Source: Tissierellaceae bacterium
Lineage (GTDB): Bacteria > Bacillota > Clostridia > Tissierellales > Tissierellaceae
NCBI GenBank assembly: GCA_029264075.1
Contig: JARICQ010000105.1
Coordinates: 1 to 5,332 of the forward strand
Direction: 5' to 3'
Length of the DNA: 5,332 nt
Shown here: piece after piece, positions 1 through 4,845 of the stretch
Layout: each line of letters starts with the position of its first letter
How positions within the stretch are numbered: position 1 is the stretch's first letter
Position numbers and translations under genes: made by a program
The notes under the pieces: model-generated
Database searches by the model: none
What the model saw: the letters and a program-made list of their open reading frames with translations, nothing else
What the model was told of the DNA's origin: nothing

Positions 1-1608
1 TAAACCCTTATATTTCAATGGTACCTTGTCAAGCTCTATTAAGAGACCATCTGCGAGTTCTCCAATGGCAACACCTACTCCACCAGCTCCAAAGTCATTA
101 CATTTTTTGATCATCCTAGAAGCTTCTGGATTCCTAAATAGTCTAAGTATTCTTCTCTCAACATATGGATTTCCCTTTTGAACTTCTGCACCCGAGCTTT
201 CAAGGGATTCTTCTGTGTGCTCTCTTGATGATCCAACTGCTCCTCCTAGTCCGTCTCTACCAGTTCTTCCTCCTATTAAAAGTATCAGATCTCCCGGAAG
301 TGAATCTCCCCTATAGACTGATGACTTTGGAGCAGCTGCAACCAGTGCACCTAATTCCATTCTCTTTGCTACAAAGCCCTCGTCATATACTTCTCTTATA
401 AATCCTGTTGCAGCACCTATCTCATATCCATAGGAACTATAGCCTGCCCTAGCAGTTTTAGTGATTTTCCTTTGAGGATTCTTTCCTGCTAGAGTCTCTT
501 CATAGGCTTGTCTTGGATCTCCTGATCCTGATATTCTCATTGCCTGATATACATAGGATCTTCCTGATAGGGGATCTCTTATAGCACCACCCAAGCAAGT
601 TGCTGCTCCACCAAATGGCTCCATTTCAGTTGGGTGATTGTGTGTTTCATTCTTAAACATAAGTAGCCACTTTTCATTCTTTCCATCCACATCTACATCT
701 ATCTCTATGCTGGCTGCATTTATTTCATCTGTATCTTCTTTGTCATCTAAAAATCCTGCCTTAGATATTTCCTTCATATTTATAGTAGCTAGGTCCATTA
801 GAGACATTTTCTTGTCCCTATCGCCATAGACATATTCCCTTGAGCCTATATAGTCTTTTAGGGTGGATTCAAATAGTTCCTTATAGTCGCCATCTTCCAG
901 ACTGATATCTGTTATCTCACTTGTAAATGTAGTATGCCTACAGTGGTCAGACCAATAGGTGTCTATTAGCTTTATCTCTGTGATAGTGGGATTTCTCTCC
1001 TCACCTTTAAAGTAATCTCTACAATGCATGAGATCATCTATGTCCATTCCAATTCCATATTTATCTTTGAAGCCCTTCATATCTAGTTCATCTAAATCTA
1101 TAAATCCATCCAATATCTGGATTTCTCCTGCCCTATATTCTGCAGTTGGATTAAAGCTGTCTATCTCAACCTCTTTCATCTCTATAGGATTTATGTAATA
1201 TGATTTAGCTAGATTTAGATCTTCTTTATCTACTCGGCCTTTTAAGATAATTATCTTTGAATTTAAAACTTCTACACCTTTTTTATTTAACAATATTCTT
1301 GCCAATTGCTGAGTAGAGTCTTCTCTTTTATTATACTGACCCTTTAGGTACTCTACTCTAAAGGCTAGCTCATCATCTTCAATTTCTAGTTTATCCTCGT
1401 ATTTTAAATCCAAACTACTCTCAAATAATAATTCATCTACCACAGTATCTTTTTCCCTATCTGTAAGCCCAATTAAATCATATATATTTACAACTCTTAC
1501 AGATTTTAAATCATTTATTCCCAGGTAATCTCTAAATTCTCTTAACAAAAATTGTCCTTCACCATTAAACTCATTTTTCTTTTCAATCAATACTCTTTTA
1601 AATTCCAA
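1..1608 (-). CDS. purL: Phosphoribosylformylglycinamidine synthase (FGAM synthase), N-terminal 536 residues, partial
   Basis: This enzyme makes FGAM from FGAR, glutamine and ATP, the fourth step of cytosolic de novo purine synthesis. The frame is open without a break from a TTG at 1608 to the window edge. The N-terminus (MEFKRVLIEKKNEF) and the substrate-domain motif DTYWSDHCRHTTF (residues 216-228) mark the long single-chain type that many clostridia use in place of separate PurS/PurQ/PurL. Other PurL motifs are FKNETHNHPTEMEPFGGAAT (318-337), GGAIRDPLSGR (340-350), the glycine-rich GRTGRDGLGGA (447-457) and CNDFGAGGVGVAIGELADG (503-521). Long-form PurL is about 1,250 residues, so the second synthetase half and the glutaminase domain lie to the left of the window. 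TTG is chosen because GAGGAGGGG sits 5 bases upstream and the protein then begins where the family does. The gene follows the tandem riboswitch directly and may head a purine operon, though nothing downstream is visible. Identification is firm; the subtype assignment is from motif memory. Confidence 0.97.
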   Translation of the reverse strand, partial: MEFKRVLIEKKNEFNGEGQFLLREFRDYLGINDLKSVRVVNIYDLIGLTDREKDTVVDELLFESSLDLKYEDKLEIEDDELAFRVEYLKGQYNKREDSTQQLARILLNKKGVEVLNSKIIILKGRVDKEDLNLAKSYYINPIEMKEVEIDSFNPTAEYRAGEIQILDGFIDLDELDMKGFKDKYGIGMDIDDLMHCRDYFKGEERNPTITEIKLIDTYWSDHCRHTTFTSEITDISLEDGDYKELFESTLKDYIGSREYVYGDRDKKMSLMDLATINMKEISKAGFLDDKEDTDEINAASIEIDVDVDGKNEKWLLMFKNETHNHPTEMEPFGGAATCLGGAIRDPLSGRSYVYQAMRISGSGDPRQAYEETLAGKNPQRKITKTARAGYSSYGYEIGAATGFIREVYDEGFVAKRMELGALVAAAPKSSVYRGDSLPGDLILLIGGRTGRDGLGGAVGSSREHTEESLESSGAEVQKGNPYVERRILRLFRNPEASRMIKKCNDFGAGGVGVAIGELADGLLIELDKVPLKYKGL

Positions 1609-1613
1609 ATTTA

Positions 1614-1622
1614 CCCCTCCTC
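1614..1622 (-). promoter_or_regulatory. purL ribosome binding site
   Basis: On the minus strand GAGGAGGGG lies 5 bases before the TTG start codon of purL. It is a very strong Shine-Dalgarno site, which helps explain the use of a weak start codon. It begins right at the end of the terminator's T-rich tail, so the leader has almost no room between the terminator and the site of translation initiation. Confidence 0.85.
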
Positions 1623-1676
1623 AAAAAGTAAAATAGCCCAGCCAGGTAGGTTAAGCGAAACCTACCCGGCTGGGCT
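1623..1676 (-). terminator. Riboswitch-controlled intrinsic terminator ahead of purL
   Basis: On the minus strand an 18-bp stem (arms 1676-1659 and 1652-1635, one G-U pair, otherwise perfect) with a 6-base loop is followed by ATTTTACTTTTT. This is a strong Rho-independent terminator inside the purL leader, upstream of the start codon, so it must be conditional. The base of its 5' arm (AGCCC, 1676-1672) is also the 3' strand of helix P3 of the PRPP aptamer. Its loop and upper stem (1660-1654) are also the 3' strand of helix P0. Folding of the PRPP aptamer and of the terminator should therefore exclude each other. Confidence 0.9.
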
Positions 1677-1765
1677 TTTATCCCTTCGGTGTAATACTGA
1701 TTGCAGTATCTGTACCGCTTGGACCAGCAAGACAAAGTCTTCGGAACCCTAGGTACACTTTCACT
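1654..1765 (-). promoter_or_regulatory. PRPP riboswitch aptamer (ykkC RNA, subtype 2b)
   Basis: On the minus strand the leader carries the hallmark ykkC segments in order: CTAGGGTTCCG, GCTGGTCC, ACACCGAAGGGATAAAAGCC. Supporting helices are P1 (TGTACC 1757-1752 with GGTACA 1716-1711), an AAGAC/GTCTT hairpin (1741-1729), an ATACTG/CAGTAT hairpin (1709-1694) and P3 (GGG 1684-1682 with CCC 1674-1672). The ends can be joined by helix P0 (AGTGAAA 1765-1759 with TTTCGCT 1660-1654, one U-G pair), an added helix known from ppGpp and PRPP members and absent from the guanidine type. CTGGTCCAAG replaces the CTGGTCCGAGAG usual in guanidine-I RNAs. The PRPP call, rather than ppGpp, rests on position: before purL and just after a guanine aptamer, the arrangement reported for PRPP riboswitches. 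PRPP binding should block the terminator and switch purL on. Confidence 0.88.
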
Positions 1766-1829
1766 CATAGATAAATGATTTTGGTCATTTAGTAGGAACG
1801 TCTCAACCCTATTATGAGACTTATATGAG
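1764..1829 (-). promoter_or_regulatory. Guanine riboswitch aptamer (purine class)
   Basis: The 66-base minus-strand segment folds as the purine-riboswitch three-way junction. P1 is CTCATA/TATGAG (1829-1824 with 1769-1764). P2 is GTCTCA/TGAGAC with an AATAGGG-type loop, against the AATATGG consensus. The J2/3 strand is GTTCCTACT, against GTTTCTACC. P3 is TAAATGA/TCATTTA with loop CCAAAA. The loop-loop contact pairs (GG of L2 with CC of L3) are kept. The base that pairs with the ligand, position 74 in standard numbering, is a C (plus-strand G1770) directly before the P1 3' strand, which specifies guanine over adenine. Several other junction positions depart from consensus. It begins about 15 bases after the predicted transcription start and abuts the PRPP aptamer. 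Guanine binding should favour termination. Confidence 0.85.
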
Positions 1830-1850
1830 CTTCATATTTATTACAATTCA

Positions 1851-1879
1851 ATATTATCAGTATAATATATGCTTGTCAA
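1851..1879 (-). promoter_or_regulatory. Sigma-A promoter of purL
   Basis: On the minus strand a perfect -35 (TTGACA, 1879-1874) is followed by a 17-base spacer and TATAAT-like TAATAT (1856-1851). Transcription should start near 1844, giving a leader of about 235 bases that holds both aptamers and the terminator. The -35 lies only 15 bases beyond the stop codon of the upstream release-factor-like gene. So strong a promoter suits a gene whose expression is set by attenuation rather than by initiation. I saw no clear PurR-type operator, though I cannot search for one systematically. Confidence 0.9.
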
Positions 1880-1894
1880 GAATTGTTTTTATTT

Positions 1895-3043
1895 TTAGAA
1901 TCTATATATAGCAGCTACTCCAGTATCTGAAGGCATCCTTTCCTTGGGTAGAATAACTACCTCTCCATTGTTTCTTAAAACCTTTTCTGCTAGGTCATCT
2001 AAGAGATCATCAAAGATTGGGTTTTCTATGTGTCCATCAATTATTTCTCCTGTTTCCTTATTTAACTTGCCATTTATTTCCCTATCAGCTTCAACTAAAA
2101 TGGTGTCTACTCTATTTTCTATGCTAGCCCTAGCAACTTGGGCTAGATCGTCTGACCCTAGGTCTTGAGCCCTAGAAGTTTCGAACCTATCTATAAGTTC
2201 CTTTGTCTTCCTAATATATAAAGGCTCTAGTTCCTTCCAAAATGTTTCTCTAAGCTGACCGATATCTAAGGCTTCAAAGTTCATACTGATTCCCTTGTCC
2301 AATAGATATGGATTGTTGCTAAACTTTTTAAATTCCCCTTGATGTTCATCTAGGGCAACGAGTACTAGAGGTATTCTCTCATGTTGAGAATACTCATTTA
2401 ATATAAATCTATCTACGTACTTAAAGAACCTTTCAGTATCAATCTCTACTTCATCTTTTTTTCCACCATGGCCATGAAACATCGGAGTTCCACCAACTCC
2501 ACCATAAGCCCCTACATTTAAATGTGGCTCTGTAAGATCTTTCCCAAGTATTTCTTCAAGTGTATTTGGTACATCCTCACCCAAGTCTACTTGTTCAAAT
2601 CCATATCTATTTCCTTCAAACAATTGGAATTCATCTCTACTTATTCCTAGAAGATGATACCTATCAGCTGATTGAAAGTTTCTGATTAGTGGTTTTATAT
2701 GAAAACTATTAGCTACAACTGCTAAATCTGGTACAGGTCTTTTGAGATTGTAAACAATAGTTTCACCCTCTGCAGATAGTACGCAAACTCCTTCCTTTGC
2801 CTTGTTCCAGAATATTCTATCCTCCTGAATCTCTAGCAAAGGCTTCATAGCTTCTTTAATTTCTTTATCACTGTATTTTTCTTCCATAGACTTCTCTACA
2901 GCCTTTAATGCGTTTTTAAATTTTATTATGCTTTGTTTATCAGTTAAACTATGTCTTTCTGTAGATTGATATATTGAGACACACGGACCTTCCTTAGATC
3001 TTGATATCAATTCGTTTGGAAATTCATTGGTAATTTTGTACAT
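1895..3043 (-). CDS. eRF1-like (baeRF group) protein, 382 residues
   Basis: A soluble protein with no signal peptide or membrane segment. Its C-terminal part resembles domain 3 of eRF1/Pelota: a strand like eRF1's VETLLIS (VDTILVEADRE, residues 313-323) and a final GVAAIYRF (375-382), much like the usual GIAAILRY ending. The middle has FQSADRYHLLGISRDEFQLF (123-142), then a glycine- and histidine-rich loop at 178-198 containing FHGHGGKKDE, which precedes FFKYVDRFI. In bacterial baeRF proteins this loop is thought to correspond to the catalytic GGQ region of eRF1. Here the glutamine position appears to hold histidine, so peptide release is not assured. By family the role would be ribosome rescue or translation quality control, but that is inference and I know of no experimental function. 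The 382-residue start (ATG at 3043) is chosen because AGAGGAG lies 8 bases upstream; an in-frame ATG at 3061 would place that site inside the gene. Family 3 of baeRF is my best guess. Confidence 0.72.
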   Translation of the reverse strand: MYKITNEFPNELISRSKEGPCVSIYQSTERHSLTDKQSIIKFKNALKAVEKSMEEKYSDKEIKEAMKPLLEIQEDRIFWNKAKEGVCVLSAEGETIVYNLKRPVPDLAVVANSFHIKPLIRNFQSADRYHLLGISRDEFQLFEGNRYGFEQVDLGEDVPNTLEEILGKDLTEPHLNVGAYGGVGGTPMFHGHGGKKDEVEIDTERFFKYVDRFILNEYSQHERIPLVLVALDEHQGEFKKFSNNPYLLDKGISMNFEALDIGQLRETFWKELEPLYIRKTKELIDRFETSRAQDLGSDDLAQVARASIENRVDTILVEADREINGKLNKETGEIIDGHIENPIFDDLLDDLAEKVLRNNGEVVILPKERMPSDTGVAAIYRF

Positions 3044-3051
3044 ATAATCTA

Positions 3052-3058
3052 CTCCTCT
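3052..3058 (-). promoter_or_regulatory. Ribosome binding site that decides the baeRF-like gene start
   Basis: On the minus strand AGAGGAG lies 8 bases before the ATG at 3043. Because it overlaps the first codons of the longer frame that begins with ATG at 3061, the shorter start (protein MYKITNEF...) is preferred. Confidence 0.75.
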
Positions 3059-3089
3059 CATAATTTTTTATCTGTCTGTAATCTTATAC

Positions 3090-3114
3090 TTACCCCAATT
3101 CCTCAAAAAGAAAC
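3090..3114 (-). promoter_or_regulatory. Possible sigma-B-type promoter of the baeRF-like gene
   Basis: On the minus strand GTTTCT (3114-3109), 13 bases, then GGGTAA (3095-3090) resembles the general-stress sigma-B pattern GTTTAA-N12-15-GGGTAT, matching 4 and 5 of 6 bases. The predicted start would be near 3083, about 40 bases before the start codon. A sigma-A reading (TATAAG at 3088-3083) has no acceptable -35. Two short hexamers in AT-rich DNA are weak evidence, and I do not know whether this organism has sigma-B. Confidence 0.3.
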
Positions 3115-3140
3115 TCAAAGCTGGGGCAAAATTAGTCCTA

Positions 3141-3161
3141 TTGTAACTGCTTTGTTACCAA
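3141..3161. repeat. Short inverted repeat in the divergent promoter region
   Basis: GTAAC (3143-3147) and GTTAC (3154-3158) are perfect inverted copies separated by 6 bases. The flanking TTG and CAA nearly extend the symmetry, with one extra C on the right. It lies just upstream of the putative -10 of the lipoprotein gene, so it could be an operator. No T-run follows on either strand, so it is not a terminator. At 5 bp per arm, chance is a real possibility. Confidence 0.25.
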
Positions 3162-3185
3162 AACATCTTTTTTTATCTATATAAT
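3152..3185 (+). promoter_or_regulatory. Putative promoter of the lipoprotein gene
   Basis: A perfect -10 hexamer TATAAT lies at 3180-3185. No good -35 is found at 17 bases: the hexamer there is ACCAAA. TTACCA at 3155-3160 with a 19-base spacer, or TTGTTA at 3152-3157 with 22, are poor substitutes. The start would fall near 3192, leaving a leader of about 19 bases that is mostly ribosome binding site. The promoter may need an activator, and the inverted repeat overlapping the -35 region may be relevant. Confidence 0.4.
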
Positions 3186-3194
3186 ATCTCTAGT

Positions 3195-3203
3195 GGAGAG
3201 GAG
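3195..3203 (+). promoter_or_regulatory. Ribosome binding site that decides the lipoprotein gene start
   Basis: GGAGAGGAG lies 7 bases before the ATG at 3211. An in-frame GTG at 3193 would put this site inside the gene and add six residues ahead of a well-formed lipoprotein signal peptide, so the ATG is preferred. Confidence 0.8.
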
Positions 3204-3210
3204 TAATTGT

Positions 3211-4782
3211 ATGAAAAGGAAAAGTAAATTGCTAATGACTCTTTTTTTAACCTTAATGATATTGACAGTGGGATGTACTACAAATTATTCTATGTCTTCC
3301 CAACTCAACCTTGAAGAGTCTATAAGAGAAATAATAAATTCTAAAGGAGAAGACTACAATCTTCTAGCTGATCAAGAATATCTTGATAGTATGGATAGCT
3401 TTGTAAAAGCATTGAAGTCAGGGCAAGCAAACTCTCAATTTAACTATGCTCTTGGTGATTTGGATGAAGATAAGATTCCTGAACTTGTAATCTTTACAGG
3501 AAAAGATCCAAATATACTAGAAGACGAAGGAAGTCTTGAGATATATGCTTTTGATGGTAAAAACTATGGTCTAATGGACAGAGTCTCTATGAATTTTGAT
3601 CTAGAAAATTATCAGATTGAAATAGGCAATATTTCAAAAGATAAGAGGGGAATACTCCTAAATAACAAAGTAGGTCTAAGATCTGGAATAACTTATGGTT
3701 TCCTGGTAGAAGATGGCAAACTTAAAAATATACTAAATAGTAACAAGGTTAACCTAGTCTCTATCTTTACTAAAAATGAAATAAGGGATATAAATGATGA
3801 TGGAGTATTAGAGTTTAGCGTCTATACTGTAGATCCTGAGTCTGAAGACTTAAGTGCAGAAGGCTCTGACAAAATGACTATATGGTATAGGTGGAATGGA
3901 AAGGACAGCGCCAATATTTTTGCAATAGAAAAAAAGGATCTATCTGCCAAAGCTTCCAATAAGGAAATATATGAGGAATTGGATACAATGCTAGATGATG
4001 ATTTTTCACAATTCATAGCTGAATTATCAGATAAAAAATCTCAACTTTCAAAGTATGATACTACAGAGCTAGTAAAAAAGTACCTTGAAGGCTTAAAAGA
4101 AAAGCTATATACCAAAAGTATTCAGATAGAAAATCTCTTTATAAGACATCAAGATGGAAAAGACTTTAACTATATAGTAGATAAATATAAGTTAGAAGTA
4201 GATGACTTAAATAATATGGAATACTTGAATCGCGAAAAAACTTTAAAGGATTATCCTGAAATAAAAAAAAATCTAATAAAAAATAGAGAATTAGCCTATA
4301 AGCTAAGTAGTCAAGATGAAATCTACTATTACTTGATTGATTATAAGAAGATCTTTGACTTATTTGGAGATAGCTTGACAAGAGAATATGGAGATTATCT
4401 TAAAGTCCTAGCCCTAGATTCAGAAAAACCATTTTTAAATGATGGGGTCTTGACCATATCAACAGACAATCTGGCTGATAGGATATTGATTGTAGAAAAT
4501 TTCAAAAGGGTCTATCCCTATTCGAATTTGATAGCTGAAATAGACAAAATATATGAATTATACTTCAAAACATATCTATATGGAGATAGCAGGAGTTTAA
4601 ATTTTAAAAGGGAAAATAAGAAGATGGAAAGGTCTGCTATAATTGAGTTTCAGTCTAAGATTGAGGAGCATCCAGATACAAATTTTTCAGATATAGTTGC
4701 TGATTTTCTAGGCTGGCTTGAAGAGAATTCATTTTTTTTAAATGATGATATCAGAGAAAAGCTAAATAATAGACTAAATTAA
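3211..4782 (+). CDS. Lipoprotein of unknown function with two DxDxD loops, 523 residues
   Basis: Residues 1-22 form a lipoprotein signal peptide: a basic start (MKRKSK), a hydrophobic core, and lipobox LTVGC with the lipidated cysteine at 22. The mature protein of about 502 residues should be anchored on the outer face of the cytoplasmic membrane. Residues 80-95 (ALGDLDEDKIPELVIF) and 192-205 (RDINDDGVLEFSVY) each hold a DxD/NxD acidic loop followed by a glutamate four residues after the third acidic position. This resembles calcium loops of FG-GAP/VCBS-type beta-propeller repeats. The stretch between and around them (about 75-245) looks beta-rich. Residues 245-523 look mostly alpha-helical, rich in K, E, D and Y, with no motif I recognise. 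I cannot assign a function; surface sensing, binding or envelope upkeep are all possible. It is a single-gene unit, divergent from the baeRF-like gene and convergent with the downstream gene, with its own terminator. Confidence 0.85.
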   Translation: MKRKSKLLMTLFLTLMILTVGCTTNYSMSSQLNLEESIREIINSKGEDYNLLADQEYLDSMDSFVKALKSGQANSQFNYALGDLDEDKIPELVIFTGKDPNILEDEGSLEIYAFDGKNYGLMDRVSMNFDLENYQIEIGNISKDKRGILLNNKVGLRSGITYGFLVEDGKLKNILNSNKVNLVSIFTKNEIRDINDDGVLEFSVYTVDPESEDLSAEGSDKMTIWYRWNGKDSANIFAIEKKDLSAKASNKEIYEELDTMLDDDFSQFIAELSDKKSQLSKYDTTELVKKYLEGLKEKLYTKSIQIENLFIRHQDGKDFNYIVDKYKLEVDDLNNMEYLNREKTLKDYPEIKKNLIKNRELAYKLSSQDEIYYYLIDYKKIFDLFGDSLTREYGDYLKVLALDSEKPFLNDGVLTISTDNLADRILIVENFKRVYPYSNLIAEIDKIYELYFKTYLYGDSRSLNFKRENKKMERSAIIEFQSKIEEHPDTNFSDIVADFLGWLEENSFFLNDDIREKLNNRLN

Positions 4783-4794
4783 TTAAAATTAAAG

Positions 4795-4845
4795 AAAAAT
4801 CAAGACTTCAAAGCTAATTAGCTTTGAAATCTTGATTTTTTCTTT
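4795..4845. terminator. Bidirectional intrinsic terminator between convergent genes
   Basis: An outer 11-bp stem (AAAAATCAAGA 4795-4805 with TCTTGATTTTT 4830-4840), one C/A mismatch, then a perfect 22-base palindrome (4807-4828) form a long hairpin. T-rich tails follow on both strands: TTTTTTCTTTT on plus, and ATTTTTCTTTAATTTT on minus. It can end transcription of the lipoprotein gene from the left and of the cyclodeaminase-like gene from the right. It begins 13 bases after the lipoprotein stop and ends at the other gene's stop codon. Confidence 0.92.

Noticed and set aside
165..401. Plus-strand open frame antisense to purL, and similar ones at 638-829 and 1552-1752
   Set aside because: They lie opposite continuous PurL coding sequence or the structured leader, have no ribosome binding site, and their translations show no recognisable domain.
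1654..1765. Guanidine-I riboswitch (ykkC subtype 1)
   Set aside because: CTGGTCC is followed by AAG rather than the GAGAG typical of guanidine-I, a closing P0 helix can form, and the downstream gene is purL rather than a guanidine exporter or carboxylase.
1654..1765. ppGpp riboswitch (ykkC subtype 2a)
   Set aside because: The core is very similar, so this cannot be excluded by eye, but the tandem guanine aptamer and the purL context point to PRPP. A covariance-model comparison of 2a and 2b would settle it.
1764..1829. Adenine or 2'-deoxyguanosine riboswitch
   Set aside because: The ligand-pairing position is C, not U, which excludes adenine. The key contact U at position 51 of the J2/3 strand is retained, where 2'-deoxyguanosine types usually change it.
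1609..1894. Leader peptide or small gene in the purL leader
   Set aside because: The region is fully accounted for by promoter, two aptamers, terminator and ribosome binding site, and I saw no short frame with its own ribosome binding site.
1944..2168. Plus-strand open frame antisense to the baeRF-like gene
   Set aside because: It is opposite a well-supported coding frame, serine-rich and without a ribosome binding site, as expected for a chance antisense frame.
3093..3126. Possible hairpin CCCCA...TGGGG in the divergent intergenic region
   Set aside because: Only about five pairs enclose a loop of some 24 unpaired bases, and no T-run follows on either strand. It is too weak for a terminator or a leader structure.
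3822..4381. Two minus-strand open frames (3822-4016 and 4166-4381) inside the lipoprotein gene
   Set aside because: Both are antisense to a gene with a clear start, signal peptide and terminator, and neither has a ribosome binding site or recognisable sequence.
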